From: Saprospiraceae bacterium | Lineage (GTDB): Bacteria; Bacteroidota; Bacteroidia; Chitinophagales; Saprospiraceae | Assembly: GCA_016710235.1 (NCBI GenBank) | Contig: JADJLG010000001.1 | Location: 1,477,501-1,541,500 of the forward strand | DNA: 64,000 nucleotides | Direction of reading: 5' to 3' | Shown: positions 51,986 to 61,399 of the stretch, piece by piece | How positions within the stretch are numbered: position 1 is the stretch's first letter | How the letters are laid out: each line of letters opens with the position of its first letter | Translations under genes and position numbers: made by a program | Notes under the pieces: model-generated | The model's input: only the letters and a program-made list of their open reading frames with translations | What the model was told of the DNA's origin: nothing | The model's database searches: none

Positions 51986-53617
51986 TTAAAATGTCGTATT
52001 TATACTAGCTCTGATACCACTAAAAGCTGGTTCTAATCTGCATATTCCTCCACTACAAACGATACCCTCGATTTGTTTAACGTATCTTACACCAAAACGC
52101 GTAGGACCATCAGTATAGACAATTCCCAAGGCCGGATAATGCAATGCTTTTTTTCCTTTAGTTGGCTGCGTATTGTACATGTCAGAGATTTCAAATAAAA
52201 AATGTGGCGCATAACCTATTTCGACCACACCATTCAACCAACTACCAATATCCGTTTTGTTATTCATATACTGACTTTCCACTCTGATGGAAGTCTTTCG
52301 ATTAAATTTGTAAAGAAGTTCTGCAAATGGCGTGATGGTGTTCACATTTTCTTCTCCGGTTTCACCATAGTAAACGGCAATATTGTAAAGTTGGTGCTGA
52401 ACGCCGGCGGTCAGTTGCCAAGAGTCGTCATTTTTATAAATGATTTCTCCGTAGATTTCATTGTACAATTGATTTTTGAAACTGTGGTCACGTATGTCTG
52501 AATAATTGACTCCAAAATTCCAGTGGTCACCCAAAGCATATTTCAGATCGACCTGATAGGCCATTTCACTGAGAAACTGTGTTGCGGGATAATATAATGC
52601 ATTGAGCCTATATGTATTGATTCTCGCCATAGGTGGGATGAAATTGATCAAGCCTTTATTGAGGGAAAGCAAAGGTTCAGCGCGAAAATCCATTCCCAGT
52701 GTTTTTTTGGCTTCCAAAGTAAATCCAAGAGATTGGATTGTTCCAGATAAACTTGAATAAAAAACATACCCTTCTTTGGAGACTAATTTTCCAAGGGTAC
52801 TGTTTCCTCTGGGTAATGATCTGATCGCTGTGGGATCAAAGTAGATATCCTTTGGTTTGAATGCTGTTTCAATGTACCAACTCAGATTTTTGTAGTTTAA
52901 AGTGTTGAAGATGGTAAACGCATTGGTATTGTAAAACGGAATAAACTGATCCACAGGTTCATAGCCAGCAACAATTCCGAGCAATTCTTCAGCCATTTCA
53001 CTGGAAAGAGTACGGTTGACAAATCCGGCACCCGGTGAAATACTCCAGTTGACGGAGTCCCCTTTTGGTTGATAGAATCCATTGAATGCGAGTCCTTTAA
53101 TGGAGGATCTGTAGGATGAAAATAAGTTCCTTTGTTTGCCAAAGAATCCACGAAGATTCCAGTCCGGAGTAAAATTCATTTTTGCGGCCACCCCGATAAG
53201 AGCATTGTCTATCAGTTGCGTTCGCTCTTCATATGCGCGATAAATGATGCCTGTGCCGATCTGGTCATAAATGTGTCCTGCCGATAAATCGAGTTTGTTT
53301 ACGGATTTGGTGATGTACCACTGACCTATCCCCTGATCTGTGTATGAACCTTGGGGGTTTAGCAAATTGCTGTTGTTGAAAAGGTCAAAACGGATACCCC
53401 CATTGAATCCTGCATATGAGGCATTTAAGTTGAGCCAGGCTTCTCCGCCAAAAATTTGATGGTCATACTGTGGGATGTTAGCTGCACCTATCTGACTGTC
53501 TCTCAGGAAAATGTTGGCATTGGACTGAAAGCCACCACCCAGAATTAAATTTTCTTGTGCATCAATTTGATACAAAGAAAAAAATGCGCAAATAATGCCG
53601 ATCAACTTGTTATACAT
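51986..53617 (-). CDS. DUF6029-like outer-membrane beta-barrel protein
   Basis: A 543-residue exported protein with signal peptide (cut near DAQENLIL). The remainder alternates hydrophobic beta strands and polar turns (GGIRFDLFNNSN, QWYITKSVNKLDLSAGHIYD, WNFGVNYSDIRDH, FLFEISDMYNTQ) and ends in phenylalanine, as expected for an outer-membrane barrel. This pattern and the neighbourhood match DUF6029 proteins of Bacteroidota. It is cotranscribed with the Omp28-like gene and divergent from the TlpA-like gene. Function unknown. Confidence 0.75.
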   Translation of the reverse strand: MYNKLIGIICAFFSLYQIDAQENLILGGGFQSNANIFLRDSQIGAANIPQYDHQIFGGEAWLNLNASYAGFNGGIRFDLFNNSNLLNPQGSYTDQGIGQWYITKSVNKLDLSAGHIYDQIGTGIIYRAYEERTQLIDNALIGVAAKMNFTPDWNLRGFFGKQRNLFSSYRSSIKGLAFNGFYQPKGDSVNWSISPGAGFVNRTLSSEMAEELLGIVAGYEPVDQFIPFYNTNAFTIFNTLNYKNLSWYIETAFKPKDIYFDPTAIRSLPRGNSTLGKLVSKEGYVFYSSLSGTIQSLGFTLEAKKTLGMDFRAEPLLSLNKGLINFIPPMARINTYRLNALYYPATQFLSEMAYQVDLKYALGDHWNFGVNYSDIRDHSFKNQLYNEIYGEIIYKNDDSWQLTAGVQHQLYNIAVYYGETGEENVNTITPFAELLYKFNRKTSIRVESQYMNNKTDIGSWLNGVVEIGYAPHFLFEISDMYNTQPTKGKKALHYPALGIVYTDGPTRFGVRYVKQIEGIVCSGGICRLEPAFSGIRASINTTF

Positions 53618-53702
53618 ACGTTAAATACATTAGCTACGTCAAAAGTAATTGAATTTTCTTCTCAGTTTTACGTTCAATCTGTATATTTAATTTTTCAAAC
53701 CA

Positions 53703-54197
53703 ATGAGTAAATACAACTTCGTTTTCGCACTGATCACATTCTTGGGAATGTCATTTGTACCTGTAGACAAGAAATTCCCCAATTTGAACTTGAAGACCCT
53801 TGAGGGCAAATCTGTTGAATTGAATAAAAGCTTTGCAAAAAATAAACTCACCGTTGTGAGTTATTGGGCTACTTGGTGCTCTCCTTGTAAAAAAGAACTC
53901 GATGCAGTCAAGAATCTGTATGATGGATGGAAAAAGGATGGCATTGAGGTCATCGCCGTGACAATAGACAATGCTCAGCAACTCAACAAAGTGAAACCAC
54001 TAGCCAACCAGAAAAAGTGGTCTTACATCGTGCTTTCAGATGTCAACAGTGAAAGTTTACGTTTACTTAACTTTCAAACCATTCCGCAGACATTTGTCGT
54101 CAACAATATGGGTGAAATCGTTTACTCTCATTCTGGATATACTCCGGGTGACGAATTTGAACTGGATAAAAAGTTAAAGTCCTTACTGGGTAAGTAG
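53703..54197 (+). CDS. TlpA-like thioredoxin
   Basis: A 164-residue periplasmic thioredoxin-fold protein. A short signal segment (MSKYNFVFALITFLGMSFVP) precedes a TlpA/ResA-type domain with catalytic CSPC in YWATWCSPCKKELDA (about 58-61), cis-Pro in QTIPQTFVVNNMGEIV, and the TlpA insert ITIDNAQQLNKVKPLANQ. It reduces disulfides in the envelope. The divergent DUF6029 and Omp28-like genes, the latter also with a CxxC, suggest a shared redox module. Confidence 0.88.
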   Translation: MSKYNFVFALITFLGMSFVPVDKKFPNLNLKTLEGKSVELNKSFAKNKLTVVSYWATWCSPCKKELDAVKNLYDGWKKDGIEVIAVTIDNAQQLNKVKPLANQKKWSYIVLSDVNSESLRLLNFQTIPQTFVVNNMGEIVYSHSGYTPGDEFELDKKLKSLLGK

Positions 54198-54279
54198 AGA
54201 TTTCTCTTCTCTTATTCTTCAAGATAGGTTTTGTTATGTGTATTTCTGGGAATCCGGGATGTTTCTGTCTAAAATAGAC

Positions 54280-54287
54280 TAACTTTG
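54280..54287 (+). promoter_or_regulatory. -7 element before the aldolase gene
   Basis: TAACTTTG fits TANNTTTG, 59 bp before the ATG at 54346. The -33 is not clear. Confidence 0.4.
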
Positions 54288-54345
54288 GGTGTTTAATTGC
54301 TGTTTATAGCAAGTTCGTTTTCAGTGCTGAAAAAATTGCATCCGG

Positions 54346-55419
54346 ATGTCTCTACAAAGTATTTCAGAATTGCTTGGAAATCAAGCAGAGTATTATCTGT
54401 CACACCAGTGTAATACCATTTCTAAAAATCAACTTCATCTGCCATCAGCTCATTTTATTGATGAAGTTTGGGCTCATTCCAATAGGAATTTACCCACATT
54501 ACGCAGCTTACAACAACTCTATAACCATGGTAGATTGAAAGATACAGGCTATCTCTCTATTCTTCCGGTAGATCAAGGTATAGAGCACAGTGCAGGAGCT
54601 TCTTTTGCTCCCAACCCGATTTATTTTGACCCGGAAAATATCGTCAAACTGGCCATTGAAGGAGGCTGTAATGCCGTCGCGTCGACTTATGGCGTATTAG
54701 GTTCTGTAGCTAGAAAATATGCCCACCGCATTCCTTTTATCGTCAAGATCAATCATAATGAGTTGTTGACATATCCCAATAAGTTTGATCAAATACTTTT
54801 TGGAACTATCAAGGACGCTTGGGACATGGGTGCTGTGGGAGTTGGAGCGACTATTTACTTTGGATCTGAAGAAAGTGGCAGACAAATTGTTGAGATTGCC
54901 GAAGCATTTCAATATGCGCATGAATTAGGTATGGCAACAGTACTCTGGTGTTATATCCGCAATAATGCCTTCAAAAAAGATGGCAAGGATTATCACAGTG
55001 CTGCAGATTTGACAGGACAAGCCAATCACCTTGGGGTAACTATCCAGGCAGACATCATTAAGCAAAAACTCCCTACTTTGAACGGAGGTTATGAAGCTCT
55101 CAATATGGGAGGATCATCTTATGGTAAATTGAATCCGAAAATGTATACAGAATTGTCTTCAGACCATCCAATAGACCTTTGCAGGTATCAGGTCGCGAAC
55201 TGCTATATGGGTAGAGCCGGTCTCATTAATTCAGGTGGGGAGTCAAAAGGTGCATCGGACCTTGCTGAGGCTGTAACGACTGCAGTGGTCAATAAAAGAG
55301 CAGGTGGGATGGGATTGATTTCAGGCAGGAAGGCATTTCAAAAACCTATGCCTGATGGTATCAAAATTCTGAATGCGATTCAAGATGTTTATCTGGAATC
55401 AGCCGTTACAATAGCATAA
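54346..55419 (+). CDS. fbaB: Fructose-bisphosphate aldolase, class I (FbaB/DhnA type)
   Basis: A 357-residue Schiff-base aldolase that splits fructose 1,6-bisphosphate in glycolysis and condenses trioses in gluconeogenesis. Motifs include LSILPVDQGIEHSAGASFAP, IVKINHNELLTYP with the catalytic Lys, GAVGVGATIYFGSEES and NCYMGRAGLINSGGESKGAS. Length matches E. coli FbaB (350 aa). No metal-binding class II His motif is present. It lies alone, followed by hisS after 85 bp. Confidence 0.92.
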   Translation: MSLQSISELLGNQAEYYLSHQCNTISKNQLHLPSAHFIDEVWAHSNRNLPTLRSLQQLYNHGRLKDTGYLSILPVDQGIEHSAGASFAPNPIYFDPENIVKLAIEGGCNAVASTYGVLGSVARKYAHRIPFIVKINHNELLTYPNKFDQILFGTIKDAWDMGAVGVGATIYFGSEESGRQIVEIAEAFQYAHELGMATVLWCYIRNNAFKKDGKDYHSAADLTGQANHLGVTIQADIIKQKLPTLNGGYEALNMGGSSYGKLNPKMYTELSSDHPIDLCRYQVANCYMGRAGLINSGGESKGASDLAEAVTTAVVNKRAGGMGLISGRKAFQKPMPDGIKILNAIQDVYLESAVTIA

Positions 55420-55504
55420 ATCCATTTATTACAAGGCAAACCATTTCACTTCTTTTCTCCTCTCATTCATGGGGTTGAATCTGACTGAATCGATAATCTA
55501 GAAT

Positions 55505-56842
55505 ATGAAGGTATCATTATCCAAAGGCACGCGTGATTTTCTACCTCTGCAAGCACGGAGAAGGAAATATATATTTCAAACGATTGAATCTGTGTTTTCC
55601 AATTTTGGATACCAACCATTGGAAACTCCCGCAATGGAACAACTGGACACATTGATGGGAAAATATGGAGATGAAGGGGACAAGCTTTTATTCAAAATTA
55701 TCAATAGTGGTGATTTTTTGAAAGATGCAGATGCCGGATTGCTTAGTGATAAAAACTCAAACGCTGTCTTGCGACAAGTCTCAGAAAAAGGGCTTCGTTA
55801 TGATCTCACTGTTCCTTTTGCCAGAGTAGTTTCGATGAATCAACATCAATTTTCGTTTCCATTCAAAAGATACCAGATTCAAGCTGTATGGAGAGCTGAC
55901 AGACCACAACGGGGAAGATATAGGGAGTTTTATCAGTGTGACGCTGATGTTGTAGGTTCAGGCAGCTTGGTATTTGAAGCAGAGCTGATGGAAATGTATG
56001 ATAGGGTCTTTAAAATCCTACGGATTCCGGTGAAAATACAGCTCAACCATAGAGCCATCCTGGAGTCCTTTGCAATGCATCTGCAAAGACCTGATTTGTT
56101 TATCCCCATAACTACAGCTTTGGATAAATTGGATAAAACAAGTACCGATGAGGTAGCTCAGGATCTAGAAAAAGTAGGTCTAACTACCAGTGAAGCATCA
56201 TGGATTTTGGCTCAGATCCAAAATAAGAAATTGGATGATTTTCATTTTCACGAAAACTCAACTAAAGGAGTCAAAGACTTGCAAACCGTATTTGATTTGC
56301 TAAGGCATTCCGGATTAAATAATGAAGTGATCTTTGAACCTACCTTAGCCCGAGGACTAAGTTATTATACCGGTTGTATTTTCGAAGTTCTTCCTGTAGG
56401 AATTAAAATGGGAAGTTTGGGTGGTGGAGGCAGATATGATAACCTCACAGGAGCTTTTGGTTTGCCTGGAATGTCCGGTGTAGGGATTTCTTTTGGGGCC
56501 GACAGAATCTACGATGTCATGGAAGAACTCCAGTTATGGCCGGAACATCTGGCACAATCCGTTCAAGCATTGATCATGCCATTGGACAGTTCAACCATAG
56601 AGTATGCTTTTTCGATTGCGGGTTTGTTGAGGAGCAATGGAATACCTACTGATTTATATCCGGAGGCTCACAAGCTTAAGAAGCAATTTGCTCATGCAGA
56701 ATCAATAGGTGCGCGATTTGCAATCATCTTAGGGGAAAACGAGAAAAATAATCAACAAGTCAGTTTGAAAAATCAGAAAACTGGCGAACAACACATCATT
56801 GCGAAATCTGATTTGGTCACATTTATGCTTCATCAGAAATAA
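55505..56842 (+). CDS. hisS: Histidyl-tRNA synthetase
   Basis: A 445-residue class II aminoacyl-tRNA synthetase. Motif 1 region is PLETPAMEQLDTLMGKYGDE, motif 2 RYDLTVPFARVVSMNQHQFS followed by RADRPQRGRYREFYQCDADV, the histidine A motif RGLSYYTGCIFEV and motif 3 GGGRYDNLTGAFG with GVGISFGADRIYD. The C-terminal anticodon domain (about 355-440) is complete. The start at MKVSLSKGTRDFLP is the usual one. Confidence 0.96.
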   Translation: MKVSLSKGTRDFLPLQARRRKYIFQTIESVFSNFGYQPLETPAMEQLDTLMGKYGDEGDKLLFKIINSGDFLKDADAGLLSDKNSNAVLRQVSEKGLRYDLTVPFARVVSMNQHQFSFPFKRYQIQAVWRADRPQRGRYREFYQCDADVVGSGSLVFEAELMEMYDRVFKILRIPVKIQLNHRAILESFAMHLQRPDLFIPITTALDKLDKTSTDEVAQDLEKVGLTTSEASWILAQIQNKKLDDFHFHENSTKGVKDLQTVFDLLRHSGLNNEVIFEPTLARGLSYYTGCIFEVLPVGIKMGSLGGGGRYDNLTGAFGLPGMSGVGISFGADRIYDVMEELQLWPEHLAQSVQALIMPLDSSTIEYAFSIAGLLRSNGIPTDLYPEAHKLKKQFAHAESIGARFAIILGENEKNNQQVSLKNQKTGEQHIIAKSDLVTFMLHQK

Positions 56843-56986
56843 GATATATCACACCCAGAATCCGCTTAGATTATTTGATTTAAATTTTTGATGGTCCTTA
56901 AGATCAGGATATTCGTATAGCTTGAGAAATTAGCATAAGGCATTACCCAATTTTCAATATCTTGCTGCTTCAAAAATTTTGAAATT

Positions 56987-59023
56987 ATGGAAAACGGCAA
57001 AACCAGCACCTTTAGACCATACGTAGACCCACATGTATCGATTGCTGAATTTACCCTAAAGTCCATTTTAATGGGTATACTTTTTGGGATTATATTTGGA
57101 GCATCTACAGTCTACCTCGCACTCAAAGCTGGATTGACCGTTTCAGCATCCATTCCAATCGCTGTATTGGCTATCAGTTTGGGAAAGCGATTTCTTGGAA
57201 CAACAATATTAGAAAACAATATCATCCAAACTACCGGTTCGGCCGGGGAATCCATTGCAGCAGGTGTTGTATTCACTCTACCAGCATTTTTATTTTTGAG
57301 TGATGCATCAGTTGGAAATAACTATTTCCAGTATTGGACGATATTCACTTTGGCGACAATTGGAGGAATATTAGGAACGCTCATGATGATACCTTTGAGG
57401 AGGTCGTTGATCGTCAAAGAACACGAAAATCTCCCATATCCAGAAGGAACCGCTTGTGCGCATGTACTCATTGCGGGTGAGAAGGGAGGAGATTTTGCAA
57501 AATCAGCATTTCAAGGTCTCGGTTTTGCAATGATGTATGCGATTTTACAAAAAGTTTTCCATGTCATCAGTGAGTTGCCAACTTGGGGAACTAATCAAGC
57601 AAATAAGTACTTTCCTTCAGCTACAGTAGCTTCTGAAGTAACGCCGGAATATCTGGGAGTAGGATACATTATTGGTCCACGTATTGCGGGAGTACTTGTT
57701 GCCGGTGGTATTTTGGCCTCACTTGCTTTGATTCCTCTATTGGCTTATCTCGTCCCTGCTGAGACGATTGCACTTCAACTTTCTAAACTAAACCTCCTGG
57801 ATATCAATCAGGTGAGTGAAAAATTTGGATGGGATCCGACGACAAAGACTATTCAGGAAACGGCGGAAGCCGTGTATAGGGCATATATTCGTCAGATCGG
57901 AGCAGGTGCCGTTGCTGCCGGAGGTTTTATCACATTATTGAAGACCATTCCCACTATTGTTTCTTCTTTCAAAGAAAGTATGAGTTCATTGAAGCAGGGT
58001 GCAGATGGGGCGAGCTTGCGTACCGAAAATGATCTTTCATTCAAAGTGGTGCTGATCGGTAGTTTGATACTTGTCATTTTGTTGGGAGTGCTACCACAAA
58101 TACCTGGAGATTCTATTTTTAGTAAAATACTTGTGGGCATACTTGTCATCATTTTTGGATTTTTCTTTGTCACAGTATCGAGTAGAATAGTTGGAATCAT
58201 TGGATCCAGTAACAATCCGATTTCAGGAATGACAATAGCGACTATCATGGCTACGGCACTGATTTTTATTGCTGTAGGATGGACAGGCAAGGTATATGAA
58301 CCGATGGCTTTGGTGGTAGGAGGGATGATTTGTATCGCTGCTGCAAATGCGGGGGCGACATCGCAAGATTTGAAAACGGGATATTTGGTGGGAGCAACGC
58401 CGAGATACCAACAGTTGTCACTTTTTATTGGTGCGATTTTCTCCTCAATTGTCATTGGTATAACTGTCCAGTATTTGGACACACCGACCTCTGATATGCT
58501 TGCCAGAGGTGTTCATCATGCTATAGGGGAAAAGTATGCCGCTCCTCAAGCAACCTTAATGGCTACTTTAATCAAAGGATTGTTGAGTTTTAACCTGGAC
58601 TGGACATTTGTTTTGGCAGGAGTGTTTATCTCTATTGTCATGGAACTGTGCGGTGTCAAATCACTATCATTCGCAGTTGGATTGTATCTCCCATTATCTA
58701 CTACATTGCCTATATTTATTGGTGGCCTGGTAAAAGGCGTAGTTGACTGGAGAACGAAAAAGAATAAAGGTGAACTCGAAGATAGCGAACTGGGAAAAGG
58801 TAGCTTATTCGCTACCGGACTGGTCGCAGGAGGTGCTTTAGCCGGCGTGGTGGTTGCCATTTTGACCGTAAATGAATCCGTAGCTAATAGTTTGAAAAAA
58901 ATCAGCGTAGAACCATTTTTGCACAATAGTTTTGGAATTGGTGGTTACCATTTGCTTGGTGTTTTGTTTTTTGGATTCATGGCTTGGGTATTGTATAAGA
59001 TAGGGGTCGAAAAAACGAGGTAG
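56987..59023 (+). CDS. OPT family oligopeptide/metal-chelate transporter
   Basis: A 678-residue integral membrane transporter with about 14-16 helices. The first cytoplasmic and membrane segment reads FTLKSILMGILFGIIFGAST then YLALKAGLTVSASIPIAVLA, and the family signature EHENLPYPEGTACAHVLIAG follows. Later helices contain GSSNNPISGMTIATIMATAL and SQDLKTGYLVGATPRYQQLS, the OPT hallmark. It imports small peptides or peptide-like metal chelates by proton coupling. A bacterial-type OPT with substrate unassigned. Confidence 0.93.
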   Translation: MENGKTSTFRPYVDPHVSIAEFTLKSILMGILFGIIFGASTVYLALKAGLTVSASIPIAVLAISLGKRFLGTTILENNIIQTTGSAGESIAAGVVFTLPAFLFLSDASVGNNYFQYWTIFTLATIGGILGTLMMIPLRRSLIVKEHENLPYPEGTACAHVLIAGEKGGDFAKSAFQGLGFAMMYAILQKVFHVISELPTWGTNQANKYFPSATVASEVTPEYLGVGYIIGPRIAGVLVAGGILASLALIPLLAYLVPAETIALQLSKLNLLDINQVSEKFGWDPTTKTIQETAEAVYRAYIRQIGAGAVAAGGFITLLKTIPTIVSSFKESMSSLKQGADGASLRTENDLSFKVVLIGSLILVILLGVLPQIPGDSIFSKILVGILVIIFGFFFVTVSSRIVGIIGSSNNPISGMTIATIMATALIFIAVGWTGKVYEPMALVVGGMICIAAANAGATSQDLKTGYLVGATPRYQQLSLFIGAIFSSIVIGITVQYLDTPTSDMLARGVHHAIGEKYAAPQATLMATLIKGLLSFNLDWTFVLAGVFISIVMELCGVKSLSFAVGLYLPLSTTLPIFIGGLVKGVVDWRTKKNKGELEDSELGKGSLFATGLVAGGALAGVVVAILTVNESVANSLKKISVEPFLHNSFGIGGYHLLGVLFFGFMAWVLYKIGVEKTR

Positions 59024-59174
59024 TACTTTGATTCTACTCATGGAATCACTGAATTTGTACTCTCATTTGGTTGATAAGTTTATTTGCGAGCTTGGGATAA
59101 ACCAAAGGTCTCCGTCAATGAGAATAATAAGCTGTTAATGCTTCGAAAATATATATAAATAGGGCGAAATCTTA

Positions 59175-59182
59175 TAGATTTG
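59175..59182 (+). promoter_or_regulatory. -7 element before citrate synthase
   Basis: TAGATTTG fits TANNTTTG and lies 52 bp upstream of the ATG at 59227. The region 59150-59160 is only A and T, so the -33 is weak. Confidence 0.4.
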
Positions 59183-59226
59183 CAGCCTGTTTTTTATTTT
59201 AGGGTTTTTAGAGTTATATATGTCCT

Positions 59227-60540
59227 ATGGACAAATTGAAGCAATTATTTAAAGATAAAAGTAGCGCAGCAGTCAATGAGATCAAGCAGCTAGTCAAAGA
59301 CCACGGTACAAGAGTCATCGATCAGGTTCAGATAGAACAGGTTTATGGTGGTATGCGTGGGATTAAGAGCATGATCTGGGAAACATCTTCTTTGGATGCC
59401 AATGCAGGAATCAGATTTCGGGGTTTTTCTATCACTGAGTTGAGGGAATTATTACCTAGAATTAATGGTGCTACGGAACCATTACCAGAAGGCTTATTTT
59501 GGTTGATGATTGCAGGTGAGATTCCTACTGAAGAGGATGTGAGATGGTTGAGTCAGGAATGGCAGCGCAGAAGCAAACTGCCTGAGCATGTGACTCACTT
59601 ACTATCTCAGTTAGATTGCTCATTACATCCAATGACTCAGTTAAGTATTGGTATTCTTGCCATGCAATCCGAGTCGTTGTTTGCCCAAAAGTATGAGTCC
59701 GGTATGAAAAAGACGGATTATTGGGACATCATGTACGAAGATGTGATGAACTGTATATCAAGACTTCCTTTGGTAGCTGCATATATCTACAGAAAGTGTT
59801 TTCATAATAATCAGCAAATTCCGGCAAGAACAGATCTGGATTGGAGTGCAAACTTTGCACACATGCTTGGCATAGACAATCCGGAGTTTATGGATTTGAT
59901 GAGACTTTATATGACTATCCACGCAGACCACGAAGGGGGAAATGCATCAGCTCACACAGTCCATCTTGTTGGGTCAACACTCAGTGATGCATACTTGTCT
60001 TTGTCAGCAGGAATGAATGCATTGGCAGGACCACTACACGGTTTAGCCAATCAGGAAGTAATGGATTGGATTTATGATCTCATAGAAGATCTAGGTACAC
60101 GTACTCCTACCAAAGAACAAATCTCAGATTATGTCACCAAAACTCTTGCACAAGGAGTGGTGGTTCCCGGATATGGCCATGCGGTCTTGAGGTCACCTGA
60201 TCCAAGATTTTTAGCCCAGAAGGAATTTGCAGAAAAACATTGTCCGGACGATGAACTCGTACAGATTGTGTGGAAAGTGTTTGAGGTTGTGCCGCCGATA
60301 CTGGACAGCTTAGGAAAAGTAAAGAACCCTTGGCCAAATGTGGACGCCCATAGTGGTGCATTATTAGAGCATTATGGACTGAACGAACATAATTTTTATA
60401 CGGTGATGTTTGGTGTGTCCAGAGCACAGGGAGTGTTAGCACAATTGTGCTGGGACAGGTCTTATAATTTACCATTGGAGCGACCAAAATCGCTTACATC
60501 CGAAGAGATCGAAAATTTTATTGCAAACTCAACGAATTAA
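59227..60540 (+). CDS. gltA: Citrate synthase, mitochondrial-like type
   Basis: A 437-residue citrate (Si)-synthase condensing oxaloacetate and acetyl-CoA in the TCA cycle. The active-site residues are His271 in GPLHGLANQEV, His318 in VVPGYGHAVLRSPDPRF and Asp373 in WPNVDAHSGALL, equal in context to pig His274, His320 and Asp375. The body (GIRFRGFSITE, EPLPEGLFWLMIAGEIPTEE, LYMTIHADHEGGNASAHTVH) follows the animal mitochondrial enzyme closely from memory, not the E. coli hexameric type. gcvH follows after 9 bp. Confidence 0.93.
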   Translation: MDKLKQLFKDKSSAAVNEIKQLVKDHGTRVIDQVQIEQVYGGMRGIKSMIWETSSLDANAGIRFRGFSITELRELLPRINGATEPLPEGLFWLMIAGEIPTEEDVRWLSQEWQRRSKLPEHVTHLLSQLDCSLHPMTQLSIGILAMQSESLFAQKYESGMKKTDYWDIMYEDVMNCISRLPLVAAYIYRKCFHNNQQIPARTDLDWSANFAHMLGIDNPEFMDLMRLYMTIHADHEGGNASAHTVHLVGSTLSDAYLSLSAGMNALAGPLHGLANQEVMDWIYDLIEDLGTRTPTKEQISDYVTKTLAQGVVVPGYGHAVLRSPDPRFLAQKEFAEKHCPDDELVQIVWKVFEVVPPILDSLGKVKNPWPNVDAHSGALLEHYGLNEHNFYTVMFGVSRAQGVLAQLCWDRSYNLPLERPKSLTSEEIENFIANSTN

Positions 60541-60549
60541 ATCATCAAT

Positions 60550-60942
60550 ATGAATTTCCCGGACGGATTACTATACACTAAAGAACATGAGTGGATCAAA
60601 ATTGACGGAAATCAAGCTTTGATAGGAATCACTGATTTTGCTCAGTCAGAACTTGGCGATCTTGTATACGTAGAGATAGACACTATCGGCGACGTGATCG
60701 AAAGAGATGAAGTTTTCGGCACAGTAGAAGCCGTAAAAACCACATCAGATCTATTTATGCCTGTGACCGGTAAAGTACTTGAATTCAATCCTGCGATCAA
60801 CGAGAATGAAGGAAACGACCCAACTTTGATCAACTCTGATCCCTACGGTGATGGTTGGATCATCAAAATAGAATTGACAGATCTGTCACAATTGGAGGAT
60901 TTGCTTGATGCATCAGCTTATAAAGCGCTGATAGGCAAGTAA
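60550..60942 (+). CDS. gcvH: Glycine cleavage system H protein
   Basis: A 130-residue lipoyl carrier that shuttles the aminomethyl group between the P, T and L proteins of glycine cleavage. The lipoyl-lysine is Lys63 in FGTVEAVKTTSDLFMPVTGK. YTKEHEWIKIDGNQALIGIT at the start and DPYGDGWIIKIEL at the end match the family. It starts 9 bp after citrate synthase and lies 20 bp before a VanZ-like gene, so they may form an operon; gcvT and gcvP are not in the window. Confidence 0.95.
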   Translation: MNFPDGLLYTKEHEWIKIDGNQALIGITDFAQSELGDLVYVEIDTIGDVIERDEVFGTVEAVKTTSDLFMPVTGKVLEFNPAINENEGNDPTLINSDPYGDGWIIKIELTDLSQLEDLLDASAYKALIGK

Positions 60943-60962
60943 GACCAGAGTATAATATAAAA

Positions 60963-61367
60963 ATGAAAGACATTGGAATCTGGGCGGTGGTGTGCACCAT
61001 TTGGATTCTGTTGATGATTACCTTTGTATCCTTGCTTCCATCGCGGTCGATGGCAAGTATGAGCTGGATGGCTTTACTTGAAATGGATAAATTGGGGCAT
61101 ATGCTGTTTTATGCACTTGGAGCATGGTTGATGAATTTGAGCATACATGTGTATTTCAAAAAATCTTTAGTTTCCTCGATGCTATGGGCAGCAACAATCA
61201 TGTCAGCTTATGGAATAACCATAGAGTACATTCAGGAAGGAATGGGATACGGTAGAACGTTTGATGGTTATGATGTTGCAGCAAATTGTATTGGTGTGCT
61301 TGTGGGTTCGTTAGTGATGTATGGATTTAAAATCATTTTTTCATTTATAAAAGCGGATGCATCTTAA
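60963..61367 (+). CDS. VanZ-like family membrane protein
   Basis: A 134-residue protein with four predicted transmembrane helices. The VanZ motif is DKLGHMLFYALGAWL after the first loop, and the C-terminal DGYDVAANCIGVLVGSLVMY (with RTF before) is the family's second conserved block. The role of the VanZ family is poorly defined in this setting; glycopeptide resistance should not be assumed. It is followed after 32 bp by mfd in the same direction. Confidence 0.85.
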   Translation: MKDIGIWAVVCTIWILLMITFVSLLPSRSMASMSWMALLEMDKLGHMLFYALGAWLMNLSIHVYFKKSLVSSMLWAATIMSAYGITIEYIQEGMGYGRTFDGYDVAANCIGVLVGSLVMYGFKIIFSFIKADAS

Positions 61368-61399
61368 ATTGACATGTGTTCAAAATAAAAATTTAGCTT

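Noticed and set aside
57892..58482. Long (196-codon) minus-strand open frame inside the OPT transporter gene
   Set aside because: It is fully antisense to a well-supported membrane protein gene. Its Ile/Pro/Thr-rich composition is what reverse-reading hydrophobic codons produce, and no domain is recognisable.
60963..61367. VanZ-like gene as glycopeptide resistance
   Set aside because: Only a VanZ-like fold is present; no vanHAX or regulatory genes are nearby, and VanZ-family proteins are widespread in bacteria without such resistance.
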